Origin: Novosphingobium sp.
GTDB taxonomy: Bacteria; Pseudomonadota; Alphaproteobacteria; Sphingomonadales; Sphingomonadaceae
Direction of reading: 5' to 3'
Length of the DNA stretch: 64,000 bases
Assembly: GCA_017745295.1 (NCBI GenBank)
Contig: JAGHZR010000024.1
Location: forward strand, 78,772-142,771
The notes under the pieces are model-generated. The model saw only the letters and a list, made by a program, of their open reading frames with translations. It made no database searches and was not told the DNA's origin. How positions within the stretch are numbered: position 1 is the stretch's first letter; each line of letters begins with the position of its first letter. Below, one piece after another: positions 33,771-41,598 of this stretch. A program made the position numbers and the translations under genes.

Positions 33771-34742
33771 TCAGGGGATCAGCAGCAGCTTGCCGGTGGT
33801 TGCGCGGCTTTCCATGTCACGGTGCGCCTGCGCGGCTTTCGCCAGCGGATAGATGCCGCCGATCCGGACCTTGAGATCGCCGCTCACGACCCAATCGAAC
33901 AGGCGCCCGGCGTGCTCTCGAAGCAGTTCGGGGCTAGGGATGTGATCGGAGAAAACCGCGTAACCGAGCTTGATGCTGCGCGGCAGGCTCATGATATCGA
34001 GCGGGCCGGGACCGCCCAGGACCGGGCCGTACCAGCAGAGCGTACCGCTGCGGCGCAAAGAATCGATCGACCCCTGAAATGTCGTCGGCCCGGATCCGTC
34101 ATAGACCACATGCACCCCTTCGCCGTCGGTCAGAGCCAGCACTTGCGAAGCGAAATCGCCTTGGGTGTCGACGATGACATGGTCCGCGCCCGCTTCCCTC
34201 GCGATCGCCACTTTGTCGGCGCTCGACACGCGGCCGATGACTTTCCCTCCGCGCAGCTTGATGATCTGGGTCAGCAGCAGCCCGAGTCCTCCTGCCGCCG
34301 CATGGACGAGGGCGACTTCACCGGCTTGCACGGGGTGGAAATCGGTGGCGAAATGGCTGGCCGTAAGCCCCTGCATCATGATCGCGGCTGCGGTTCTGTC
34401 ATCCACGTCGTCAGGGACTTCGACGAGCGCCGCTGCCGGCAGTACGATCTTCCCTGCATAGCTACCCGGTGCGTAGACCCAGGCGACACGCTGGCCGACT
34501 GCCATGGCAACGCCCGGTCCGACTGCGACGATCCGTCCCGCGCCTTCCACGCCCAGAATCTTGGGATTGGGCATCTCCGTCCAGGCCATGCCCTGACGCA
34601 CCCCGATATCCATGAAATTGACGCCGGCAGCGGCGATCCGGACCACGACCTCTCCTGGTCCGGGCGCCGATGGCGGCTCCGGAACATCCACCAGTTCGAG
34701 AACATCCGCGCTTCCCGTTCCGGTCATCACGACTGCTTGCAT
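33771..34742 (-). CDS. Zinc-independent NADPH:quinone oxidoreductase (MDR superfamily)
   Basis: The 323-residue enzyme has the QOR/zeta-crystallin layout. AAGVNFMDIGVRQG occurs near residue 38 and GVEGAGRIVAVG near 64, and the zinc ligands of alcohol dehydrogenases are missing. The nucleotide motif AAAGGLGLLLTQI is near residue 148, and VYDGSGPTTF near 215. It reduces quinones or the double bond of enones with NADPH in the cytoplasm. It sits between an SDR gene and a TetR gene on the same strand, with a GAACGATC site in its promoter region, so TetR control is likely. Confidence 0.86.
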   Translation of the reverse strand: MQAVVMTGTGSADVLELVDVPEPPSAPGPGEVVVRIAAAGVNFMDIGVRQGMAWTEMPNPKILGVEGAGRIVAVGPGVAMAVGQRVAWVYAPGSYAGKIVLPAAALVEVPDDVDDRTAAAIMMQGLTASHFATDFHPVQAGEVALVHAAAGGLGLLLTQIIKLRGGKVIGRVSSADKVAIAREAGADHVIVDTQGDFASQVLALTDGEGVHVVYDGSGPTTFQGSIDSLRRSGTLCWYGPVLGGPGPLDIMSLPRSIKLGYAVFSDHIPSPELLREHAGRLFDWVVSGDLKVRIGGIYPLAKAAQAHRDMESRATTGKLLLIP

Positions 34743-34758
34743 ATCAGTTTCCTTTATT

Positions 34759-34770
34759 GAACGATCATTC
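34759..34770. promoter_or_regulatory. Candidate TetR operator upstream of the quinone oxidoreductase
   Basis: GAACGATCATTC lies in an AT-rich patch 17 bases upstream of the oxidoreductase start. Its first eight bases recur as GAACGATC at 35393-35400, just upstream of the TetR gene, in the same orientation. The half-site word is nearly self-complementary around GATC. Confidence 0.4.
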
Positions 34771-34803
34771 TAAAATAGGGCAAATAAAAAGGCGTCCCTG
34801 CGT

Positions 34804-35370
34804 CTATCGCAGCGCGCGCAAGGCCAGATCGCCCAGCGCCCGCAAGTCTTCGTCACCCGCGCCGGCACGCGCAGCGATCCGCAAACCGGAAAAACTCATG
34901 ACGATGAAAGAGGCTATCGTGTCGGGCGCCACATCAGGGGCGACATCACCCTCCGCCTGTGCCCGGGCTATGGTATCAGTCAGGACGGCTCTCATGGCGC
35001 GGTCGGCGGCGTCGCGGATGGCGACCAGTTCCGGTCGGCTACGGCCGAACTCGCAAATCGAGCCGACCCCGAGACAGGCATCCCGCGCATTGGCCACTAC
35101 CCGATCCACCATCGTCTCAATCCCGTCGAGAGCACGCGGCTTGCTTTGCAGCATGGCGATATGCTCGCCTGTTTCCTCGGCGGCATATCGGCGCAGCGCC
35201 AGCTGGTAGAGCTGCCATTTGTCGCCGAACGTGTTGTAGAGACTCTGCCGTCCGATACCCATCGCCTCGACCAGCATGCCGGCTGAAGTACCTTCGAAGC
35301 CATGTTCACGGAAAACCGCCATAGCTGCACCCAGCGCCTTGTCCTGATCAAATTCCCTCGGTCTTGCCAT
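34804..35370 (-). CDS. TetR/AcrR-family transcriptional regulator
   Basis: The 188-residue protein starts at ATG 35370 (MARPREFDQDKALGAAMAVF). The helix-turn-helix is about residues 24-46 (GTSAGMLVEAMGIGRQSLYN), with the usual LYNTFGDKWQLY junction. The C-terminal ligand domain is unremarkable; C-x-x-G-V-G-S-I-C near residue 90 suggests a possible redox- or electrophile-sensing pair of cysteines, which is speculative. It is followed by the quinone oxidoreductase and SDR on the same strand. A shared GAACGATC word lies before it and before the oxidoreductase, which suggests autoregulation. Confidence 0.85.
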   Translation of the reverse strand: MARPREFDQDKALGAAMAVFREHGFEGTSAGMLVEAMGIGRQSLYNTFGDKWQLYQLALRRYAAEETGEHIAMLQSKPRALDGIETMVDRVVANARDACLGVGSICEFGRSRPELVAIRDAADRAMRAVLTDTIARAQAEGDVAPDVAPDTIASFIVMSFSGLRIAARAGAGDEDLRALGDLALRALR

Positions 35371-35392
35371 GATGTTCGAGATAGGGGTTATG

Positions 35393-35400
35393 GAACGATC
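35393..35400. promoter_or_regulatory. GAACGATC word upstream of the TetR gene
   Basis: This copy of GAACGATC, extended by GATC, lies 23 bases upstream of the TetR start and matches the site at 34759. It is a candidate autoregulatory half-site. Confidence 0.35.
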
Positions 35401-35460
35401 GATCAAGTATAATCGCGTGGATGCAAGCCTATGCCAGGGATACCGCCTGAACGGGCGGGC

Positions 35461-35712
35461 TCAATGGGCCGCGTTCCGCTCCGCATTGAGCCGCTCGACA
35501 AGTTTTTCGATCTCGTCGGGATTGAGAATCCACGTGCGGGTCTTGCGGCCTTCGCGGAACACGGGGCGCGTCAACAGGATGCGCGCCTGCTCCTTGGCGA
35601 AAGGCTTGAAGAGCGAGAAGTGCATCACGCATTCGAGCATCGACCCGATTACCGGCGTCTTGCCATCCAGATCGATCAGCGTTGCGGGATGGTCCCAGGG
35701 AATGTTCATCAT
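35461..35712 (-). CDS. Small protein of unknown function
   Basis: The 83-residue protein starts MMNIPWDHPATLIDLDGKTP and has AGGAGC upstream. It reads as soluble and mixed, with a C-terminal amphipathic helix (NPDEIEKLVERLNAERN). I do not recognise a family. It lies 90 bases from the TetR gene, on the same strand and upstream of it, so it may be independently transcribed. Codon usage is GC-rich like the neighbours, which supports a real gene. Confidence 0.5.
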   Translation of the reverse strand: MMNIPWDHPATLIDLDGKTPVIGSMLECVMHFSLFKPFAKEQARILLTRPVFREGRKTRTWILNPDEIEKLVERLNAERNAAH

Positions 35713-36082
35713 GGAGCGCTCCTATCGCGGTTCACGCAGACTTGCCACTCCAGCCCCGCCCATCCCGATCGCAGCCGACGAAAGCCCCCTCACCCCGGAC
35801 GAACTGCCGAAGCTGAAAGGCCTGTTCAACATGTTCAGCATCAAGCTGGACAAATGCGGGGAGCATACCGAAAGCTTGGCCATGGCTGCCGCCGCGCGAG
35901 AGGCGGAGCTTGGCGGTCAGGTCTGCGATCTCGTGGATCTCGACGGACCGTTGTTTGTTGAGCAGGATCGCAAGCCGGGCGCCTGCTTTTCCCTGCTCTC
36001 CGCCATCGCTGTCGTCGCGGCTGTGCTTCTGTATCTTCTTGATCGCGCCGTTCGCCGCGTGGACCGGTCCTGGACTGTCTGA
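35711..36082 (+). CDS. Possible small membrane-tail protein, weak candidate
   Basis: The stretch 35713-36234 holds no recognised gene apart from this frame. From ATG 35711 it encodes 123 residues, including LTPDELPKLKGLFNMFSIKL and a clear C-terminal hydrophobic helix (ACFSLLSAIAVVAAVLLYLL) followed by DRAVRR, the topology of a tail-anchored protein. Codon third positions are mostly G or C. The start is doubtful: it overlaps the start of the divergent small gene by two bases, and ATG 35831 is an alternative. A 133-residue frame on the other strand competes with it but shows no protein-like pattern. Bases 36083-36234 show nothing I can name. Confidence 0.3.
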   Translation: MERSYRGSRRLATPAPPIPIAADESPLTPDELPKLKGLFNMFSIKLDKCGEHTESLAMAAAAREAELGGQVCDLVDLDGPLFVEQDRKPGACFSLLSAIAVVAAVLLYLLDRAVRRVDRSWTV

Positions 36083-36234
36083 CACCCCCATTTCCGGCGG
36101 AAACGCCGCGCCGGGTTCTCGTTTTTCGGGCACCGACTTGGCAAGCAGCGGTCGTTCTGCTGTTGCCGACTTGCGCGCCCGAACAGGTGGACAGGCCCTG
36201 TTATGGCCTGCAATAGAGCGAGGCGCCCCAACCT

Positions 36235-37578
36235 TTGCTGCTGCCCGTAGAGAGTTCCTTCACCGTGATCATACCGAATCGCCTGTTGCCACGACATATC
36301 CGCGTGGCGCTACGCCGACACGGTCCGGAAGCGCTGGTCTGGCGGCGCCGGGTCGCGATCGTGGGCGGGGCCATTCTGGTGGGTCTCGTGGCGTTGGTCT
36401 TCGCGGAGATGGCGGACCGCGCAAACGCCTTGTTCCACCTCTTCGCGGACCGTTGGTGGTGGGCGCCGCTGATCGCGACGCCGGCGGGTTTTGCCATCAT
36501 CGCCTGGCTTACCTTGCGCTTTGCCCCTCTGGCGAAAGGGTCCGGCATTCCGCAGGTCATGGCCGCGACCAAGAACCCGGAAGGATCGCTTGCGACATTG
36601 GTATCCGCCCGCGCGGCGGTCGCGAAGTTTTTCCTGACGATCGGCGGACTGCTCGTCGGCGCCTCGGTCGGGCGTGAGGGACCGACGGTTCAAATTGCCG
36701 CAGCCATCATGGGCCGCATGCACCGCATGCTGCGCGTTCCGTTGCGATCGTCGGTCTACATTGCAGGCGGCGCGGCGGGCGTTGCCGCCGCGTTCAACAC
36801 GCCGCTTGCCGGTGTCGCCTTCGCCATCGAGGAACTGGCGGCAGCGTATGAGCAGCGCATGACGCTGCTTGTCATGGCCGCCGTGCTGATTGCGGGCATG
36901 GTCAGCCTGGGAATCGCCGGCGACTACATCTATTTCGGCGCCATGCGGCAGACCCTTGGGTTCCAGCAGGCCCTTATTGCCACGCCGGTTGCCGGAATTC
37001 TCGGTGGTATCGCCGGCGGAGCGTTTTCGCGCCTCATGCTTTCGGCGGGGACCACGGCGATCCGGCCGATGGTCTGGCTTCGCGCCCACCCGATCCTGTT
37101 CGCCACGCTATGCGGCGCGGTGGTCGCCGTGCTCGGCGTCTCGACCGGGCTGACCTGGGGGACCGGCTACGATACCGCCCATGGCATCATCGCGGGCAAT
37201 GCCGTACCGATCTGGTTCGGCGCAGCCAAGTTCGTCACGACGCTGGCGACCGCGGTTTCCGGCATTCCCGGCGGCATCTTCGCGCCGTCGCTTTCCATCG
37301 GCGCCGGCATCGGCGATCTGCTGCGCGGGATTTTTCCCGGCTATCCCTCCGGAGCCATTGTGCTCCTCGGCATGGTCGCCTATTTTACGGGCGTCGTCCG
37401 GGCGCCTCTCACGGCAGTCATCATCATCTCGGAGACCACCGCCAGCCGGGGTCTCATGATGCCTCTTCTGGCCTCGGCGCTGATTGGCGATTTTGCGGCC
37501 CAATTCGTCTGCAAGGAAAAGCTCTACCACGGACTGTCGCAGCGGTTCCTGCTGAAAGCAGGCCCGAAAGCAGGATAG
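36235..37578 (+). CDS. CLC-family chloride/proton antiporter
   Basis: The 447-residue inner-membrane protein has the three CLC selectivity signatures: GSGIP (102-106), GREGP (146-150) with the gating glutamate E148, and GIFAPSLSIGAG near residue 345. The E199-E200 pair after LAGVAFAI corresponds to the proton-side glutamate of exchangers, so it should be a Cl-/H+ antiporter, not a channel. No CBS domains are attached, as in short bacterial forms. The start is TTG 36235; GTG 36265 is an alternative. It lies upstream of msrPQ by 73 bases and may help with pH or anion balance, but no functional link is visible. Confidence 0.9.
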   Translation: MLLPVESSFTVIIPNRLLPRHIRVALRRHGPEALVWRRRVAIVGGAILVGLVALVFAEMADRANALFHLFADRWWWAPLIATPAGFAIIAWLTLRFAPLAKGSGIPQVMAATKNPEGSLATLVSARAAVAKFFLTIGGLLVGASVGREGPTVQIAAAIMGRMHRMLRVPLRSSVYIAGGAAGVAAAFNTPLAGVAFAIEELAAAYEQRMTLLVMAAVLIAGMVSLGIAGDYIYFGAMRQTLGFQQALIATPVAGILGGIAGGAFSRLMLSAGTTAIRPMVWLRAHPILFATLCGAVVAVLGVSTGLTWGTGYDTAHGIIAGNAVPIWFGAAKFVTTLATAVSGIPGGIFAPSLSIGAGIGDLLRGIFPGYPSGAIVLLGMVAYFTGVVRAPLTAVIIISETTASRGLMMPLLASALIGDFAAQFVCKEKLYHGLSQRFLLKAGPKAG

Positions 37579-37651
37579 CGGCGCAGACGGCGATCAGGCA
37601 CCGTTCATCCCGTCGTGCTAGCATCGTTCCATCTCGGCAAAGGACCGTTCG

Positions 37652-38581
37652 ATGCTGATCGTGAACACACCTGACCTCAGCGACCGCGATGTCACCGATC
37701 ATGGCCTCTATTTGAAACGGCGGCAGTTCATTGCCGGTGCCGCCGGTCTCGGCCTCGCCGCATGCAGCGGAAGCAACCCGGCTTCGGCGGCCTCGCTCAA
37801 GTTCAAACCCAACCGAATGCCCATCGACGAAACCCGGACACCGCTTGGCGATGTGACCAGCTATAACAACTTCTACGAGTTCGGGACCGGCAAGGAAGAC
37901 CCGGCGAAATATGCGGGAATGATGCGCACCCGCCCCTGGACCATCGTGATCGACGGTCTTTGCGACCGGCCCGGTCGCTACGCCATCGACGATCTCATCA
38001 AGCGCTTTCCGTTGGAAGAACGGATCTATCGCATGCGCTGCGTCGAGGCCTGGTCGATGGTAATCCCATGGGTAGGATTTCCCCTTGCCAGCCTTATCAA
38101 GGCGGTCGGCCCCCAGAGCGGGGCGAAATTCGTCGCTTTCGAAACGCTGCGCGATCCGCGCCAGATGCCGGGGCAGAGAGGCTCGGTGATCCAGTGGCCC
38201 TATCGCGAAGGCCTGCGCCTGGACGAAGCGCTTCATCCGCTTACCTTGCTGGCGGTCGGGCTTTATGGCCAGACCCTGCCCAATCAGAACGGCGCGCCCA
38301 TCCGGCTGGTTGTGCCCTGGAAGTACGGGTTCAAGGGCATCAAGTCGATCGTACGCATCCGTTTCACCGACAAGCGCCCGCAGACCAGTTGGCAGATGCT
38401 GGCCCCGCGCGAATACGGGTTCTATGCCAATGTGAATCCCGCCGTGGATCATCCGCGCTGGTCGCAGGCGAAAGAGCGCCGCATTGGCGAATTCTTCCGC
38501 CGCAAGACCTTGCCTTTCAACGGCTATGGCGAGCAGGTGGCGGGTCTCTATCGCGGGCTCGACCCGCGCCAGCTTTACTGA
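37652..38581 (+). CDS. msrP: MsrP, periplasmic methionine sulfoxide reductase catalytic subunit
   Basis: The 309-residue molybdoenzyme repairs oxidised methionines in periplasmic proteins. A twin-arginine signal (LKRRQFIAGAAGLGLAACSG) exports the folded, cofactor-loaded protein. The molybdenum-ligating cysteine is C130 in YRMRCVEAWSM. FYEFGTGKEDPAKYA, VPWKYGFKGIKSIVRI and EYGFYANVNPAVDHPRW are typical MsrP (YedY) blocks. Length is normal. The partner msrQ starts in the stop codon (TGATG overlap), so the two are translationally coupled. Confidence 0.95.
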   Translation: MLIVNTPDLSDRDVTDHGLYLKRRQFIAGAAGLGLAACSGSNPASAASLKFKPNRMPIDETRTPLGDVTSYNNFYEFGTGKEDPAKYAGMMRTRPWTIVIDGLCDRPGRYAIDDLIKRFPLEERIYRMRCVEAWSMVIPWVGFPLASLIKAVGPQSGAKFVAFETLRDPRQMPGQRGSVIQWPYREGLRLDEALHPLTLLAVGLYGQTLPNQNGAPIRLVVPWKYGFKGIKSIVRIRFTDKRPQTSWQMLAPREYGFYANVNPAVDHPRWSQAKERRIGEFFRRKTLPFNGYGEQVAGLYRGLDPRQLY

Positions 38582-39210
38582 TGGGGCGGGAAAAGCGACC
38601 CATGCGCGCGCGCGTGGAATCTGCACTTGTCTGGCTCCTGTGCGCGGCCCCGTTGCTGCTGATCCTGGCATGGGGCTTCACCGGCGATCTTACCGCCAAT
38701 CCGGTCGAGTTCGTATTGCGCGACCTCGGGCTTTGGGGCCTGCGCTTCCTGTGCCTGACACTGGCGGTAACGCTGCTCGCAAAGTATGGCAGGATGCCGC
38801 GCCTGATGCGCTATCGGCGCCGTATCGGTCTATGGGCGTTTGCCTATGTCACCCTTCATCTTCTGACCTACGTGGTGATTGCCCACGAATTCGACTGGGC
38901 CGAAATCGCGACCGACATCGCCAAACGCCCCTACATCACCATCGGCATGGGGGCCTTTGCCCTCTTGGTGCCCCTCGCCGTGACGTCAGCCAATGCCGTG
39001 CGGCGCAAGATGTCGCCAAGGGCTTGGCGAAAACTTCACCGCCTGGTCTACCTGATCGCGATCATGGGGGTGATCCATTACTTCCTGCTGGTGAAGGCCG
39101 ATACCAGCAGCCCTCTGCTCTATGGGGGAATTGTGCTTGTTCTGCTGGCGGCGCGGATGCCGCTCGGGTCTCTGTTCAAAGGCGCGGGAAACCGGGCTGT
39201 TCAGCGATAG
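38581..39210 (+). CDS. msrQ: MsrQ, haem-binding membrane subunit of the MsrPQ system
   Basis: The 209-residue inner-membrane haem b protein passes electrons from the quinone pool to MsrP. About six hydrophobic helices are visible. The histidines expected to bind haem appear in YVTLHLLTYVV and KLHRLVYLIAIMGVIHYFLL. RRIGLWAFAYVTLH and RAWRKLHRLVY are the usual FRD/YedZ family blocks. ATG 38581 overlaps the msrP stop; ATG 38602 is an alternative. The 187 bases after it, before the convergent phospholipase gene, contain no gene. Confidence 0.94.
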   Translation: MGREKRPMRARVESALVWLLCAAPLLLILAWGFTGDLTANPVEFVLRDLGLWGLRFLCLTLAVTLLAKYGRMPRLMRYRRRIGLWAFAYVTLHLLTYVVIAHEFDWAEIATDIAKRPYITIGMGAFALLVPLAVTSANAVRRKMSPRAWRKLHRLVYLIAIMGVIHYFLLVKADTSSPLLYGGIVLVLLAARMPLGSLFKGAGNRAVQR

Positions 39211-39397
39211 TCTGTCAGGAAATGAGGCGCGCCGCACCGCAAACCGAAATCGGCGGCGGAATGACCGGGATTGCTCCGTGTCGATGGGCGCGGCCCTGGC
39301 ATCCTGACCATAGAGATCGATTGCGAGCCTGATACGCGGCAACCGCCCTGCCTCGATCCACGCTCTTCGGCGTCGGGAGATCGCCCTTTGGAAGCCG

Positions 39398-41518
39398 TCA
39401 TCCCGGCGTCGCCGGGTCCGAAGCTACCGCTCCGATGGCCGGATCGGTGACAGGAAGCCAGGTCCCGTCGACCCGGCCCGCCAGTCTACGCCTGAACTCG
39501 GGATGCGCCGGTTGGTATATCGCAAGATCATACCAACCGCCCGTCGCTTCCAGGCTCCAACGACACGAGCCACCTTCGGCAGGCAATGCGCATGGCTGGT
39601 GATGCTGGGCATATGCGAGAGGCTCGATCCGCCAGACGCCGTTACCGGGAGCCACGGCGATCCGAAATTCGCCCCCGGCGGCGCTCCAGTCCAGCTTCTC
39701 AGTCTGATGGGCGGTTTCCCGAGTGCCGACGAATTCCCGATGGAACCCGGCGGGGCCGCGAACCCACAAGTCATACCGACCGTCCTTTGCCGCCAGTGAC
39801 CATTCGCCCCTGAGCGACCGCCCCGGCGTCACCGTGTACCGGCGGGGAATGGCCGCGAGATCGAGACGGTCGTAGACGTGAAAGACCGCGCCCATGGGCC
39901 CTTGCGCCGAAAATTCCAGAGCTATCGTGCTTTTCGCCAAGTCGATGGTGTCAACGACTTCCAGAGCATAGCCGAGAGGGCGTGATCGGCGCAGCCCCCT
40001 CGCCTGAATCGGACGCACGCCATTATCCGGTGCCGTCGGGTCCGGTTGGCCGACTATGGCCCGCGCCCGGTCGCGCAATTCGACAGTGGCCGGCAGTCTT
40101 GCCCGCGCGCGATTGGGATGCGCGAAGTCGAAAGCGCGGGTCATGTCGCCGCAGATCGCGCGCCGCCAGGCGGAGATGTTAGGCTCCATCACGCCGAAAC
40201 GCGTCTCGACGAAGCGCAGGATCGACGTGTGGTCGCAGACTTCGGAATGGACCCATCCCCCGCGCGACCAGGGCGACAGGATATAGGTCGGAACCCGGGG
40301 GCCGAGGCCATAGGGACGGCCGCGATAGACCTGCTCGTCGCCTGCGGCCCAGTCGCTTTCGATCCGGTGGTACTCGCCCTCGGTGGAGACGGTGCTGGCG
40401 CCTGCGAAACCGCCCGGCAGCGCCGGATCGGGCGATGGCGGGGCCGGAGGCGGGACATGGTCGAAGAAGCCGTCGTTTTCATCGAAAGTGACGAACAGGA
40501 CCGTTCGCGCCCAGACTTCGGGATCGGCCGTCAGCGCATCGATGACCTGGCTGGTATAGGCCGCACCCTGTGCCGGGCTCGATGGGCCGGGATGTTCCGA
40601 ACCTTCCGCCGTGCCGACGATCCAGGAGACTTGCGGCAACCGGCCGCCCAGCACGTCCTCGCGCAGTTGCTGGAGGGTGCGGGTCGTCAGCGCCTTGTCG
40701 CGCAAGGCCGCGCGAGACCCCGGTTCCCGGCGATAGGCGGCGCGATATTGCGTGAAGTTGGCGAGCGGATTGTCGCCGAAGTTGTCGGCCATGTCCTGAT
40801 AATGACCCCAGCTCACTCCGGCATCCTCAAGGCGCTCGGGATAGGTCTTCCACCAGAAGCGGGGATGCGCGCTTTCCGGCTTGCTGAGGTCGTCGTCCAC
40901 GTTGTCGATCGCCGGGCCGCCCGCCAGCGCGTGGGGATCGTTGGTGCCGGTCCACAAGTAGAGCCGGTTGCTGTTCGTCCCGGTCTGGATCGAGCAATGA
41001 TAGGCATCGCAAAGCGTGAAGGCTTCGGCCATGGCCCATTGGAAGGGAATGTCTTCCTGCGTGTAGCAGGCCATGGAACGCTCGGTCTTCGCTTCCGGCC
41101 AGTGGGCCATGCGCCCATGATCCCAGGCGGCCTGCGCGTTCGGCCAATGATGCGGCGTGCCCTTCATCCTCATCAGGTCGAAATTCTCCCGCGTCGAGAG
41201 ATGGAAGGGCCGGATCACGCGCGGATTGGCCGCGCTGCCGTCGCGCTGGTCCCACACGTTCATCGGCGAGCCGTCGGATGCCGGTGGGACGGGAATGGGA
41301 AAACGATCCCCGAAGCCGCAAACGCCCGGCATCGTTCCGAAATAGTGGTCGAAGCCCCGGTTCTCCTGCATCAGGATCACGATGTGCTGGACATCTTCGA
41401 TCGTGCCCGAGCGCCGCGCCGCCGGGATCGCCGCCGCGCGCGCCAGCGATGCCGGCAGCCCGGCCAGAGCGGCGGCACCCAGGCCGCGATGGAGAAGCGA
41501 ACGACGGTCGAGGGGCAT
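39398..41518 (-). CDS. Phosphocholine-specific phospholipase C, Tat-exported
   Basis: The 706-residue enzyme cleaves phosphatidylcholine or sphingomyelin to phosphocholine. The twin-arginine signal is MPLDRRSLLHRGLGAAAL. HIVILMQENRGFDHYFGTM is the metal/nucleophile region of the AcpA/phospholipase C superfamily. TSNRLYLWTG-type and FVTFDENDGFFDHVPPP blocks follow, and then YGLGPRVPTYILSPWSRGG. The last 200 residues are two repeated beta domains common at the C-terminus of this enzyme. ATG 41518 has AAGGAA upstream; the longer frame before it is not protein-like. It follows an alkaline phosphatase on the same strand by 80 bases, consistent with phosphate scavenging. Confidence 0.9.
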   Translation of the reverse strand: MPLDRRSLLHRGLGAAALAGLPASLARAAAIPAARRSGTIEDVQHIVILMQENRGFDHYFGTMPGVCGFGDRFPIPVPPASDGSPMNVWDQRDGSAANPRVIRPFHLSTRENFDLMRMKGTPHHWPNAQAAWDHGRMAHWPEAKTERSMACYTQEDIPFQWAMAEAFTLCDAYHCSIQTGTNSNRLYLWTGTNDPHALAGGPAIDNVDDDLSKPESAHPRFWWKTYPERLEDAGVSWGHYQDMADNFGDNPLANFTQYRAAYRREPGSRAALRDKALTTRTLQQLREDVLGGRLPQVSWIVGTAEGSEHPGPSSPAQGAAYTSQVIDALTADPEVWARTVLFVTFDENDGFFDHVPPPAPPSPDPALPGGFAGASTVSTEGEYHRIESDWAAGDEQVYRGRPYGLGPRVPTYILSPWSRGGWVHSEVCDHTSILRFVETRFGVMEPNISAWRRAICGDMTRAFDFAHPNRARARLPATVELRDRARAIVGQPDPTAPDNGVRPIQARGLRRSRPLGYALEVVDTIDLAKSTIALEFSAQGPMGAVFHVYDRLDLAAIPRRYTVTPGRSLRGEWSLAAKDGRYDLWVRGPAGFHREFVGTRETAHQTEKLDWSAAGGEFRIAVAPGNGVWRIEPLAYAQHHQPCALPAEGGSCRWSLEATGGWYDLAIYQPAHPEFRRRLAGRVDGTWLPVTDPAIGAVASDPATPG

Positions 41519-41598
41519 CGGGGGATTCCTTGGGCGGTCTTTGCACGGCAGCGATAGGGCAAGGTCCGGCCATCGGCAGACGACCGGACCTTGCGGGC

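Noticed and set aside
35732..36133. A 133-residue minus-strand frame opposite the small membrane-tail candidate
   Set aside because: Its composition is low-complexity and charged with no recognisable pattern, and it has no clear ribosome-binding site.
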